A stretch of 64,000 bases of DNA from Viridibacillus sp050279675 (GCF_050279675.1 NZ_JBNNUK010000012.1:1-64000); one strand, 5' to 3'. Counted from the stretch's first letter, positions 52,752 through 62,092 are shown. Program-made: numbers and translations. Notes: generated by a model not told the origin, from the sequence alone.

Positions 52752-53210
52752 ATGAGTACTTCTATTCAAATACAAGCCGTCTTGAACGGTACTATAAACG
52801 CACTAAAATCAGTTATTCCTTATGAAATTCAAGTATCATCTCCAACTATTACATCAGATCCTTACGAACAAAATGAAATTGGCGTACTAATTGGCATGGT
52901 TGGTGATTTAAGAGGGCGAATCATTATTGATTCAACACCTGATACATTTAGTGCAATCGGCGCAGGTATGTATGGCATGACATTAGAAGGTGCCATGTTA
53001 GAATCCTTTACGGGTGAATTCGGTAATATGATTGCTGGTAACCTATGTACATTTGCAGCAGAAAAAGAATTGGATTTAGATATTACACCTCCAACTGTTA
53101 TGGTCGGGCATACGAAATTATACGGTTTCCAACATGCTTTTAAACTACCTGTAACAATTGATAACATTGGTAATCTAATCATCTTATTAACTATAGATAC
53201 AAATGAATAG
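52752..53210 (+). CDS. cheX: CheX-like chemotaxis phosphatase
   Basis: 152 residues of the CheC/CheX/FliY phosphatase family. The catalytic Glu-x2-Asn type motif is in LESFTGEFGNMIAGNLCTFA; GRIIIDSTPDTFSAIG and PPTVMVGHTKLYG are family blocks. CheX removes phosphate from CheY-P to reset the flagellar motor signal. No other chemotaxis gene is adjacent, although a CheR-domain protein lies at 57374. TCGGGAGTGTTTAA precedes the ATG. Confidence 0.87.
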   Translation: MSTSIQIQAVLNGTINALKSVIPYEIQVSSPTITSDPYEQNEIGVLIGMVGDLRGRIIIDSTPDTFSAIGAGMYGMTLEGAMLESFTGEFGNMIAGNLCTFAAEKELDLDITPPTVMVGHTKLYGFQHAFKLPVTIDNIGNLIILLTIDTNE

Positions 53211-53215
53211 TATTT

Positions 53216-53258
53216 GAGTGTCTTGTTCAGTGAATTGAGCTAGACGCTTTTTTTTTTC
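53216..53258 (+). terminator. Terminator of cheX
   Basis: AGTGTCT / AGACGCT (one G-U pair), then TTTTTTTT. Confidence 0.65.
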
Positions 53259-53345
53259 CAATATATTAGCATACCCATTTTCCTTTCAAATTTTCTACAA
53301 TATTTTATGTCTTTTCACACTTCATTCACATTTCACATGCTTTAG

Positions 53346-53361
53346 TGTGATATTTATCACA
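53346..53361 (+). promoter_or_regulatory. Fnr/Crp-type binding site
   Basis: TGTGATATTTATCACA: perfect TGTGA and TCACA half-sites with a 6-bp spacer, the B. subtilis Fnr consensus layout. Its centre (53353.5) is 41.5 bp upstream of the start predicted from the -10 TATGAT at 53383-53388, the class II activator position. Confidence 0.7.
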
Positions 53362-53382
53362 TCCCACTAAAGTTTATTTTTA

Positions 53383-53388
53383 TATGAT
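53383..53388 (+). promoter_or_regulatory. -10 element of the ba3 oxidase operon
   Basis: TATGAT, one base from consensus, preceded by AT-rich DNA without a good -35, as expected for an activator-dependent promoter. Confidence 0.5.
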
Positions 53389-53436
53389 GAACACACGGAA
53401 TTAAGGATTTATTCAATTGATAAGGGAGGGTTCAAT

Positions 53437-53559
53437 ATGGCTAACAAAAATCATTCCGACAGCGACTTAAAAGGAACTTTTTACTTAGTTATGGCATTAG
53501 GTGCCTTTATAGTTGTAGTTTGGGGTCTTTGTTTTGGACTATTTCTTGATCGCTTTTAA
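53437..53559 (+). CDS. Cytochrome c oxidase subunit IIa (ba3 type)
   Basis: 40 residues starting MANKNHSDSDLKGTFYLVMA after AAGGGAGGG. A short polar N-terminus is followed by one membrane helix (LVMALGAFIVVVWGLCFGLF) and DRF. This is the size and shape of subunit IIa of ba3-type oxidases, which supplies the helix missing from their subunit II. First gene of the operon, 23 bp before subunit II. Confidence 0.82.
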   Translation: MANKNHSDSDLKGTFYLVMALGAFIVVVWGLCFGLFLDRF

Positions 53560-53582
53560 ATTGAAAGAAGGTAGGGAAAATT

Positions 53583-54065
53583 ATGCATCTTCATAAATAC
53601 GAAAAGTATTGGCTTGCATTCGGTGTTGGCTCACTTATAGTATTCTTATTAATTACTGGTATCATGGCCTTTCATAACGGTAGCCACCCACCAAGTGCAA
53701 AAAATACGATTAACCACGAAAAAGTGGATGAAATCGCTCCATTCAATAAACCAGGTGTCCATAAAGTGAAAGGAAAAGATTGGGATTACGAAGCCGTTGT
53801 AGTTGCTTCAGCATTTTACTATGATCCTCCCACTTTAGAAGTACCTGTAGGTGCTAAGGTTAAATTCATCGCAACTTCAAAGGATGTTGTTCATGGTTTC
53901 GAGGTTGCTGGTACAAATATTAATATGATGTTAGAACCTGGATACATTTCAGAATATGTAACAACGGTAGATAAAGTTGGCGAATATTTAATCGTATGTA
54001 ATGAGTATTGTGGTGTAGGTCATGCTCAAATGCATTCTATGCTTAAGGTGGTGGAACCAGAATGA
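53583..54065 (+). CDS. cbaB: Cytochrome c oxidase subunit II (ba3 type, CuA domain)
   Basis: 160 residues: one N-terminal helix (WLAFGVGSLIVFLLITGIMA) and an extracellular cupredoxin domain. CuA ligands are visible: His in VVHGFEV, Cys-x3-Cys in CNEYCGVGH, then His and Met in GHAQMHSM. It receives electrons from cytochrome c. Subunit II has one helix rather than two, as in ba3 oxidases. Its end overlaps subunit I by 4 bp. Confidence 0.92.
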   Translation: MHLHKYEKYWLAFGVGSLIVFLLITGIMAFHNGSHPPSAKNTINHEKVDEIAPFNKPGVHKVKGKDWDYEAVVVASAFYYDPPTLEVPVGAKVKFIATSKDVVHGFEVAGTNINMMLEPGYISEYVTTVDKVGEYLIVCNEYCGVGHAQMHSMLKVVEPE

Positions 54066-55783
54066 GTCAAGCATTAGCTAATAAATCTAAAGCAGATGTA
54101 AATAAACAAAATATTGTTGGGAAGGTTTCCAATAAAGTTAATGATTTAATGCAAGTAGATCGTAAAGATTCAAAAATAGCAATGGCTCATATTTATGTAG
54201 CTATGATTGCTCTTTTATTAGGTGGAACAGCGGGTCTTTTACAAGTACTTGTTCGTTCTGGTGAATTTAAATTGCCTTGGGGCATTGGTTATTACCAAGT
54301 TCTAACTGTCCACGGTGTTTTATTGGGCTTAATATTAACGACATTCTTCATTTATGGATTCCAAATTGCTGCTGTTAGTCGTACTTCAGGTGCATTATCA
54401 GCAAAACAACGTTTACTTTGCTGGATCGGCTTCTGGACTATGACTGCTGGTACTGCAATGGCATCAGCTATGGTGTTATTAAATGAAGCATCCGTTCTTT
54501 ATACGTTCTATGCACCGTTGCAAGCACACTGGATATTCTATTTAGGCTTAACTTTTGTAGTTGTTGGTTCTTGGATTGGCGGTCTGGGCCAAGCACTACG
54601 ATGGATTCAATGGAGAAAAGAAAATAAAGGTCAAACTTCTCCTTTATTATCATTTATGGTCGTTTGTAACAATCTAATGTGGTTCGTAGCAACCATTGGT
54701 GTAGCTTCAGAAGTACTATTCCAACTACTTCCATGGTCATTAGGTTTAGTAGAACGTGTTGATATTCTCTTATCGCGCACTCTATTCTGGTCATTTGGTC
54801 ATGCACTTGTTTACTTCTGGTTATTACCAGCATATATGATTTGGTATGTAGTTGTTCCAAAAGTAATCGGCGGTAAAATTTTCTCTGATGCATTATCTCG
54901 TTTGTCATTTATTATGTTCGTATTGTTCTCAGTTCCTGTAGGTCTTCATCACCAATTAACGGAACCTGGTGTTGACGGATCATGGAAATTCTTACAGGTT
55001 ATTTTAACTATGATGGTTGTTATCCCTTCATTATTAACTGCTTTTTCTCTATTCGCTACATTTGAAATACGTGGTAGAGCTTTAGGCGGTAAAGGCTTAT
55101 TTGGTTGGCTTAAACAATTACCTTGGGGAGACGCGCGATTCTTTGTACCTTTCCTAGGGATGTTAGTATTCATCCCGGGAGGAGCAGGCGGTATCGTTAA
55201 TGCTTCTTACCAGATGAACCAGTTAATCCACAATACAATTTGGGTAACAGGTCACTTCCATTTAACAGTTGCTACAACCGTTGTATTAACTTTCTTTGGC
55301 GCTTGTTATTGGTTAGTACCTCATTTAACTGGTCGTACATTAACTAAAGAAATGAATAAGTTAGGTATTATTCAAGCAATCGTTTGGGTAGTTGGTATGG
55401 GGATCATGTCAAGTGCCATGCACGTTGCTGGTTTACTTGGCGCACCACGACGTTCTGCATTCTCTGATTACGGCGGTGCTGATATTGCTAGTACTTGGGT
55501 ATCTTATCAAATTGCACAAGCTGTGGGTGGCACTCTTCTATTCATCGGCATTCTGTTATTCCTTTATATTTTTGTGAAACTTTGCTGGTTCGCACCTAAA
55601 GGTCAAGAAGAATTCCCGATAGCTGAAGTTGCGCCAAACGCAGAAAAAACTCCAGCAATTTTAGAAAACTTCAAACTTTGGATAGTGATTCTTGTTGCAC
55701 TAGTATTAATCGCGTACACCTTCCCTATCTTTGATATTATTACAAATGCTCCATTGGGATCTAAGGGATACAAGCTTTGGTAA
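54062..55783 (+). CDS. cbaA: Cytochrome c oxidase subunit I (ba3 type)
   Basis: A 573-residue, multi-helix (about 13) heme-copper oxidase of the B family. Ligand histidines are visible in LTVHGVLLGLI (low-spin heme), SFGHALVYFWLLPAYMIWY (CuB), GLHHQLTEPG (CuB pair) and TGHFHLTVATTVVLTFFG (heme pair). It reduces O2 to water and pumps protons. B-family enzymes have high oxygen affinity, which fits the Fnr/Crp-like site ahead of the operon. A very stable hairpin ends the operon. Confidence 0.94.
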   Translation: MSQALANKSKADVNKQNIVGKVSNKVNDLMQVDRKDSKIAMAHIYVAMIALLLGGTAGLLQVLVRSGEFKLPWGIGYYQVLTVHGVLLGLILTTFFIYGFQIAAVSRTSGALSAKQRLLCWIGFWTMTAGTAMASAMVLLNEASVLYTFYAPLQAHWIFYLGLTFVVVGSWIGGLGQALRWIQWRKENKGQTSPLLSFMVVCNNLMWFVATIGVASEVLFQLLPWSLGLVERVDILLSRTLFWSFGHALVYFWLLPAYMIWYVVVPKVIGGKIFSDALSRLSFIMFVLFSVPVGLHHQLTEPGVDGSWKFLQVILTMMVVIPSLLTAFSLFATFEIRGRALGGKGLFGWLKQLPWGDARFFVPFLGMLVFIPGGAGGIVNASYQMNQLIHNTIWVTGHFHLTVATTVVLTFFGACYWLVPHLTGRTLTKEMNKLGIIQAIVWVVGMGIMSSAMHVAGLLGAPRRSAFSDYGGADIASTWVSYQIAQAVGGTLLFIGILLFLYIFVKLCWFAPKGQEEFPIAEVAPNAEKTPAILENFKLWIVILVALVLIAYTFPIFDIITNAPLGSKGYKLW

Positions 55784-55821
55784 ATATATAAATTCTAAAA
55801 CCCGCGCTAAAGATAAAAAAT

Positions 55822-55868
55822 ACCCCGGTAAAGTGGACACTTATAAGTCCACTTTACCGGGGTTTCTA
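55822..55868 (+). terminator. Terminator of the ba3 operon
   Basis: ACCCCGGTAAAGTGGAC / GTCCACTTTACCGGGGT: a perfect 17-bp stem, but followed by only a short TTTCT. It may also serve mRNA stability. Confidence 0.75.
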
Positions 55869-56011
55869 TGTTCTCAACTACAAATAGTTCATGAAAATTG
55901 TGCAACCATAAAATCAACTATATACAAATCTAAGTTACCTACCAAAGAAATGACTACCATTTTTTCTTTAAATATTTCCAAGACTACTACCAGTATTATC
56001 CTACAACCAAT

Positions 56012-57166
56012 TTAACATAACGGACTACCTGCCTGAATTAAAACAACACACATATCATCAGGTTGGTCCTGTTGTAATGATTGAGGCATTACAATATCAA
56101 TAGGTTCTATTACTTCGCAATCTACCCAGCGCTCCGAAATGGCTTCTTTTATTGCATCCAACCCGTCAGTCTCTTCATTATCAAGAGATTCCATCACACC
56201 ATCCGTAAAAATCAGAAGCTGAATTCTCTCATTGTAATGAATAATATCTTTACTTATTTTCATTTCATTAAAAAAACCAACTGGACAAGATCCTTTCGAA
56301 AGGGATACCACCTTTTCATCATCAACATAGGCAAAGCCAGGCGGGTGACCTGCGTTAACGTACTCAACTGTTTTTTCCTTCGTGTCAATAATCATATAAA
56401 TGGCTGTAAAATAGTAATGTACAGGATTTTCTTTTTTATTAAGTATGTTCATCCACCTGTTTAACTCAACAATAATTGATTTTGGATCAGTATTCTTCCG
56501 AATGGCATCTCGCAGTACAGAAGAAATATACATACATACAAGAGAAGCTGAGATACCGTGTCCCATCATATCTAAAATAATTACCCCGTATCGATTTTCA
56601 TCTATTCTTTGCCAATAATACATATCACCTGCAAGTTTGTTTGCAGGAAAATAAGAAGCTTTTATCATTAGTTGTTCATCGATGATAGGCTCACTTAATA
56701 AACTGCTTTGTACTTGCATCGATAAATCCAGTTCGTCTCTGAGCTTTTTATCTTGTTCTTTATGCCAATCTTTTTCATACTTCAAACGAAGACCAACTCG
56801 AATTCTTGCAAGTAAATCAATTTTATTAATGGGCTTCATTATGTAATCTATTCCACCTACACCGAGTGCCTCTGCTACCTTATTCGAGTCTTCTAATGCC
56901 GTCACAAAAATAACGGGGATATCCTTCAAATGAGGAATATTTTGCAGGCGTCTGCAAGCTTCAATACCATCCATTTCCGGCATCATAATATCAAGAAGAA
57001 TAATATCTACACTGGATTCTTTTGGATATTCTTGATCAGCCCCTAAATAGTCAAGCATTTCATGGGCTGATGAAAGTGAAAGGAAATCATTATACCCTGC
57101 GCGTTTTAATATATTTTCAACTAAGAAAAGGTTTACTTGGTTATCATCCACGATTAAAATCGTCAT
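56012..57166 (-). CDS. rsbY: Response regulator with PP2C phosphatase output (RsbY-like)
   Basis: 384 residues. The receiver domain (1-120) has the phosphorylated Asp in DIILLDIMMPEMDG. A short coiled linker leads to an RsbU/SpoIIE-type PP2C domain (about 160-384) with VIILDMMGHGISASLV, YVNAGHPPG, LLIFTDGVMESLDNE and QPDDMCVVL. RsbY of B. cereus has this layout: when phosphorylated it dephosphorylates the anti-anti-sigma factor RsbV and frees sigma-B. No sigB or rsbVW lies in the window. It has its own 200-bp upstream region. A leader AAAGGGGG precedes the ATG. Confidence 0.82.
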   Translation of the reverse strand: MTILIVDDNQVNLFLVENILKRAGYNDFLSLSSAHEMLDYLGADQEYPKESSVDIILLDIMMPEMDGIEACRRLQNIPHLKDIPVIFVTALEDSNKVAEALGVGGIDYIMKPINKIDLLARIRVGLRLKYEKDWHKEQDKKLRDELDLSMQVQSSLLSEPIIDEQLMIKASYFPANKLAGDMYYWQRIDENRYGVIILDMMGHGISASLVCMYISSVLRDAIRKNTDPKSIIVELNRWMNILNKKENPVHYYFTAIYMIIDTKEKTVEYVNAGHPPGFAYVDDEKVVSLSKGSCPVGFFNEMKISKDIIHYNERIQLLIFTDGVMESLDNEETDGLDAIKEAISERWVDCEVIEPIDIVMPQSLQQDQPDDMCVVLIQAGSPLC

Positions 57167-57347
57167 TCTTTTAGCCCCCTTTAGCTTATGAATCCTACTC
57201 CACCCATAGGTACTTATAAATTCATGATATATAACTAAATCTTACTTTTGTTTGGGGTAGCTTCCTTTTTTTACTTCTAATCAGTTGTTTTAATTATAAT
57301 ATCCTTTACCTTTTATACGGCTCCTCTAAACATTTTCTAAACAAACA

Positions 57348-57368
57348 AGGGCCGCATCTGCGACCCTG
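57348..57368 (-). terminator. Terminator candidate after the CheR gene
   Basis: On the minus strand GGGTCGC-AGAT-GCGGCCC (with G-U pairing), followed by TTGTTTGTTT. Confidence 0.55.
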
Positions 57369-57373
57369 AGTTG

Positions 57374-58207
57374 TTATATTTTTTGATAAATATTCTGTTG
57401 ACTTACTATCTCTTTATATTTTCTGGAGAAAACAGATGATCGTAATGTTTCTTTACTGCCTATACCGATCAAACCATTGTGGCAAAGGCTATCATAGAAC
57501 AACTGATGAACACTATTTTGTAATTCACCTGTAAAATAAATCATAACGTTCCGACAAATTATTATATGAAATTCATTAAATGAGCCATCTGTTACCAAAT
57601 TGTGTTGAAAGAATACAATATTTTTTAATAATGCTGCATCTAAGTAGGCATTTTGATAATCAGTTGAATAATACTCTGAAAATTCTTGTTTACCACCTGC
57701 AGCCAAATAATTTTTGGTATATGATTGCATCTGATTTAATGGTAAAATGCCTTCTTTAGCTTGTAATAGCACTCGTTCATTTATGTCTGTTGCATATATT
57801 TTCGCCCGATCATAAATCCCTTCCTCTTTTAACAATATCGCCATGGAAAAAACTTCTTCACCAGTTGAACAACCTGCATGCCAAATACGTATTGTAGGAA
57901 TTTCTTTAAGAAGTGGCACAACTTTCAAGCGGAAAGCCTTGAAAAATTCTGGATCTCGAAACATTTCCGTAACATGTATGGAAAAGTCATCTATTAACTT
58001 TTCGACAAACCCTTTTTCATATAAAACTTTTTCTACCAACGAGCTAATTTTTTCCATTTTTTCTTGCCTCATACGATTGATAATTCTTCTTTTAATCGAA
58101 GAACGCATATACTTTTGAAAATCAAAGCCCGAAACACTATAAATAACTTGAAGTAACAATTCAATTTCAATATTTTCTTTTTCTTCATTAGTTAATAAGT
58201 CTTTCAC
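57374..58207 (-). CDS. rsbM: CheR-type methyltransferase (RsbM-like)
   Basis: 277 residues: an N-terminal CheR helical domain (IYSVSGFDFQKYMRSSIKRR) and a SAM-binding domain with IRIWHAGCSTGEEVFSMAIL, KIYATDINERVL and FHIIICRNVMIYF. CheR enzymes methylate Glu/Gln side chains of receptors. Here the partner is probably the adjacent sensor kinase rather than a chemoreceptor, as in B. cereus where RsbM methylates RsbK. It starts 29 bp after the kinase gene on the same strand. Confidence 0.85.
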   Translation of the reverse strand: MKDLLTNEEKENIEIELLLQVIYSVSGFDFQKYMRSSIKRRIINRMRQEKMEKISSLVEKVLYEKGFVEKLIDDFSIHVTEMFRDPEFFKAFRLKVVPLLKEIPTIRIWHAGCSTGEEVFSMAILLKEEGIYDRAKIYATDINERVLLQAKEGILPLNQMQSYTKNYLAAGGKQEFSEYYSTDYQNAYLDAALLKNIVFFQHNLVTDGSFNEFHIIICRNVMIYFTGELQNSVHQLFYDSLCHNGLIGIGSKETLRSSVFSRKYKEIVSQQNIYQKI

Positions 58208-58236
58208 GATAATCCCCTTCTAGCCCGCTCGATTAA

Positions 58237-61035
58237 TTACTTAGCCAACCATACACGAAGAACTGATAATAACTGATCAATTTTTAATGGCTTACTGATG
58301 TAATCTGATGCTCCGGCTTTTAAGCATTTTTCCCTATCGCCTTTCATCGCTTTTGCAGTAAGAGCGATAATTGGAAGCTCTTGATATATTTTTTGGCTAC
58401 GAATATTGCGCATAGTTTCATAACCATCCATAACTGGCATCATTATATCCATTAATACAGCATCTACAGAATTATTTTCTTTAAGAATTTCTAAACATTC
58501 GAATCCATTTTCAGCTGAAATAATCTCCATTTCTTGAGATTCTAGAGCATTTCTTAGAGCAAAAATATTTCGGTGGTCATCATCCACAATAAGTACAGTC
58601 TTATTTGATAACATATTTATATTCGCTTGTGTTAGTTGCTGTTGTTCCGGATTTATTTGTTCTTGTTCTATTTTTTCTGTAACAACATTTTCATTTGTTG
58701 CTACTGCTAACACTGAAGAATCCACCTCTTTATCATAAGGTACGTCAATACCACTAGGTAAGTTTGGTAATAATAAAGTAAAGACACTTCCTTTACCTGC
58801 TTCACTATCGACAAAAACCCATCCTCCAAGTAATTTAGCGAATTCTTGACTTATTGATAAGCCTAAGCCAGTCCCACCATATTTTCTCTCTGTTGCTCCA
58901 TCACCTTGTTGAAATGCTTCAAAAATTATTTTTTGTTTTTCATTAGAAATTCCTATTCCTGTATCTTTTACACTAATATCAACCCACTCATCCGTAATCT
59001 CAGTATGTGCCAACTTATTAATATATTCTTTTTCAGCATTTTTAATATGAACTGAAATTGTACCTTCGTGTGTAAATTTAAAGGCATTAGATAATAAGTT
59101 TTTCAAAATCTGTTGGAAACGTTGTTGGTCAGTAAAGAAAATATTTGGTACATTTCTATCCTTTTCAACAGCAAAATTCAAACCCTTTTTTAGTGCTACA
59201 TGATCAAAATTCTGATGTAGCAATTCCGGAACTTCACTCATATTCATTTCATCAAATTGGACTTTTAACTTTCCTACTTCAACTTTTGATAAATCCAATA
59301 TATCATTGATTAATTTCAATAGGTCTTGTCCTGATGAGTGGATGATTCTAGCAAATTCTTGTTGTTCACCAGCCAATCCATTTTCATCTGGGGTTTCTAA
59401 CATTTCAGATAAAATTAATATACTATTTAATGGTGTTCTTAACTCATGCGACATATTAGCCATGAATTCTGATTTGTATTTTGAACTTTTTCTTAGTTCT
59501 TCAGCATGTTCCTCGAGGTTGATTTTTGCTTCTTCAAGCTCCCGAGATTTTTCTTCAGCATCATGAGTTCTCTCAGATAACTGTTCATTAATCATTCGCA
59601 ATTCTTCTGCTTGAGATTGTAATTCTTCTGATTGTGCTTGTAACTCTTCAGACTGCGACTGCAACTCTTCTGACTGAGCTTGAAGCTCTTCTGTTTGAGC
59701 TTGTGATTCTTTTAATAATCGCTCAATTTCCATTCGCCCTTGTACACTATTGATAGTTATACCAAGTGTCTCCAAAACACGCTGTAAGAAATTTTGCTGT
59801 AGGTTAGTGAATGGTTCTAGACTTGCCATTTCCAATATACCTACGACTTCATCTTCAAAAATGACTGGCGTTATCATTATACTTTTAGGATTCACATGAC
59901 CTAATCCAGTTGTAATGAACTGATAATTATCCGGTATATCAGCGATAATCTGTGATTTCTTTTCTATGGCACATTGTCCAATTAAGCCTTCACCAATTTG
60001 AAACTCATTTCTACCTGCCTCAGTGCCTTCACCAGCGTACGAAGCAGTTTTAACAAAACGTGTATCTTCCCCTTGACCCCGGCGGATATAAAATACACCA
60101 AAGGATGCGCCGACCATAGGTGCTAGTCTTATAATTAGTCTTTTACCTAGCTCTTCTATGTCCACAATACGTTGATACATCGTTGCAATTTCTGCAAGAC
60201 CAGTTTGCATCCAATTTTGTTCACTAATTTTTCGGGTGAAATCTTTTTCTTTCCGATTATACGCTTCTAATGATCCGGCCATTTCATTGAATGAGCTGGC
60301 AATTTCTCCGATTTCATCTTGCGTTTGAATTGAAATTCTAGGTATAGAAGATAGATTTTTAAAATCTATCTTTTTAATCACTTTTGTAATAGATTGTAGC
60401 TCCTTGGACGTGCTTCTAATCATCCAACTTAGTATGGTAGAAATAATTAATATACTAAAAAATATAGCCAATATAGTAAATTTAATCATACCATTGTACG
60501 TTTCTTGCGAACTTTTTAAAGTATCATTCATAATACCTTCTTGATATTCTTTAAATTCATCAAGTGTAGATAACACTTCTAATCTCTTAATTCTTTGTTC
60601 TTCCATCAATTCATTTAAATCTGCTTTCGAACCGTTTGTCTTAATCAACTGAATGATTTTAGACTCTGTATCGGTATATGATGTATATTGCTTATCTAAT
60701 TTTTTTAATAGTTGTTGTGACTGTGTCTGATTTGCAATAGTGGACAATTTAATAATATTTTCTGAAATAGCAGTATGATTGTCATTAATCGTTTGCAAAC
60801 TTGTCTTAATATCCTTATCATCTGTATCGATTGCTACATATAAAATTTCTCTATCTGACCGTGAAAATAACTGTCGGATTTCCATCACAGTTTGCACTTT
60901 ATAATAGCGGTCCTCTACAATTTCAGTCATATTTGCTTTTAATTTATTTAAGGTAACTACCATTATTGATAATAAAACGATTAAAAAAAGCAAGATTAAA
61001 CCAAACCCGATAATTTGCCGTTTCTTGAAACTCAT
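58237..61035 (-). CDS. rsbK: Hybrid sensor histidine kinase (RsbK-like)
   Basis: 932 residues in order: membrane helix (about 8-28), extracellular helical sensor (about 30-190), second helix (about 193-213), HAMP, GAF (about 285-430), a coiled coil with four 7-residue repeats (EELQAQS type, about 444-475), HisKA with MANMSHELRTPLNS, HATPase_c with LLSNAFKFTHEG and DTGIGI, and a C-terminal receiver with AVLMDIMMPVMDG. The layout equals B. cereus RsbK, which senses stress and phosphorylates RsbY. The coiled-coil repeat is also seen as a 21-bp DNA repeat near 59600-59690. Confidence 0.87.
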   Translation of the reverse strand: MSFKKRQIIGFGLILLFLIVLLSIMVVTLNKLKANMTEIVEDRYYKVQTVMEIRQLFSRSDREILYVAIDTDDKDIKTSLQTINDNHTAISENIIKLSTIANQTQSQQLLKKLDKQYTSYTDTESKIIQLIKTNGSKADLNELMEEQRIKRLEVLSTLDEFKEYQEGIMNDTLKSSQETYNGMIKFTILAIFFSILIISTILSWMIRSTSKELQSITKVIKKIDFKNLSSIPRISIQTQDEIGEIASSFNEMAGSLEAYNRKEKDFTRKISEQNWMQTGLAEIATMYQRIVDIEELGKRLIIRLAPMVGASFGVFYIRRGQGEDTRFVKTASYAGEGTEAGRNEFQIGEGLIGQCAIEKKSQIIADIPDNYQFITTGLGHVNPKSIMITPVIFEDEVVGILEMASLEPFTNLQQNFLQRVLETLGITINSVQGRMEIERLLKESQAQTEELQAQSEELQSQSEELQAQSEELQSQAEELRMINEQLSERTHDAEEKSRELEEAKINLEEHAEELRKSSKYKSEFMANMSHELRTPLNSILILSEMLETPDENGLAGEQQEFARIIHSSGQDLLKLINDILDLSKVEVGKLKVQFDEMNMSEVPELLHQNFDHVALKKGLNFAVEKDRNVPNIFFTDQQRFQQILKNLLSNAFKFTHEGTISVHIKNAEKEYINKLAHTEITDEWVDISVKDTGIGISNEKQKIIFEAFQQGDGATERKYGGTGLGLSISQEFAKLLGGWVFVDSEAGKGSVFTLLLPNLPSGIDVPYDKEVDSSVLAVATNENVVTEKIEQEQINPEQQQLTQANINMLSNKTVLIVDDDHRNIFALRNALESQEMEIISAENGFECLEILKENNSVDAVLMDIMMPVMDGYETMRNIRSQKIYQELPIIALTAKAMKGDREKCLKAGASDYISKPLKIDQLLSVLRVWLAK

Positions 61036-61423
61036 ACTCTCTTCCCCCTTTTTTTCAAATCAAGGAAGCTGGAAGCTGATGGAAAAATATCTGTCGAATT
61101 CTAGCATTTCCCTCAAAATATCTCTATTAATATTTTATCATTTTTTAGTGAATGAAGAGATTAAAAGTCTATTACAATCGTTTCAAAATTTCTCTTCATA
61201 TATTTTCTAATGTAATTGAATGTTAATGCATATAATACAAAATATCTACTAAGTGGGTTAACTTATATCTATTCCCACAAATACTAGTTGTCAAAAAGTA
61301 TATTATCCATTTATAGGATTTTCAATAAATTGTTTATGGACTTTAATTTCATCCCGAAAAGTTGTAATGTTATAAATATAAAATAATTTGATTTTTCTAA
61401 TAAATAAAAGGAGTGTTATTATT
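61036..61423. other. Gene-free divergent region
   Basis: About 390 bp upstream of both the sensor kinase and the AhpD-like gene. Nothing beyond AT-rich promoter-like sequence was seen. Confidence 0.35.
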
Positions 61424-62014
61424 ATGTCAAAATATACAGAACAACTCTCATATTTACAAAATCCTGATGAAAAGGATATTCCTGTTGAATTACAAATAGA
61501 GTTTGACAAACATGTAGATTTTCAACAAGAGCATTGGGGATTTATCAATAATTTATTTAAAATACTTCCATTAAATCCACTACAATATAAAGGTTTTTTA
61601 GATTTCAAAAATACTATGTTTGATGAAAACACATGCTATTTGAATAATCTAGATAAGGAAATGATGGGGTTAGTTGTATCCTCTACTAATTGCTGCGCTT
61701 ATTGTTTAACAACGCACAGTGATGCATTACGTGGTTTAACAGGAGATGCTACTTGGGTTGACCAGCTTACTTATAACTATCGATCTGCAACATTAACAAA
61801 GAAACAACGCGCACTATGCGATTATGCATATTATGTTACTACTTATCCTCAAGAGACAACGCAACAACAAGTAGAGCTGTTACGTTTAGCTGGCTTTAAC
61901 GACCATGAAATTTTGGAAGCTTCATTTATTGCTGGATTCTTTAATTTTACAAATCGTTGGGTGAGTACAATCGGTGCTGTGCCAAATCCAGGGCATTTTA
62001 ATCATAATAGATAA
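61424..62014 (+). CDS. AhpD/carboxymuconolactone decarboxylase-like peroxidase-related protein
   Basis: 196 residues. The redox pair is Cys91-A-Y-Cys94 with His98 (NCCAYCLTTHSDAL); helices on each side fit the AhpD fold, and the length fits the peroxidase-related (uncharacterised) subgroup. It probably detoxifies peroxides in the cytosol. The start is at 61424, where AAAAGGAGTG precedes the ATG; in-frame codons from 61388 lack a site. It follows the stress-sensor kinase but is divergent from it. Confidence 0.85.
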   Translation: MSKYTEQLSYLQNPDEKDIPVELQIEFDKHVDFQQEHWGFINNLFKILPLNPLQYKGFLDFKNTMFDENTCYLNNLDKEMMGLVVSSTNCCAYCLTTHSDALRGLTGDATWVDQLTYNYRSATLTKKQRALCDYAYYVTTYPQETTQQQVELLRLAGFNDHEILEASFIAGFFNFTNRWVSTIGAVPNPGHFNHNR

Positions 62015-62016
62015 TC

Positions 62017-62062
62017 AAAAAGCCAAAGTGCTGCTTATTATAAGCGCCCTTTGGCTTTTTTC
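62017..62062. terminator. Bidirectional terminator
   Basis: AAAAGCCAAAG / CTTTGGCTTTT with an inner GCTTATTATAAGC hairpin, between convergent genes. Confidence 0.85.
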
Positions 62063-62092
62063 AAGATTGAATTAATTGTTATTTAGACCATT

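Noticed and set aside
57167..57345. Sigma-B promoter upstream of the RsbY-like gene
   Set aside because: A GTTTAG...GGTAAA pair with about 15 bp spacing is present near 57300-57325, but both boxes are poor and the sequence is AT-rich enough for chance matches.
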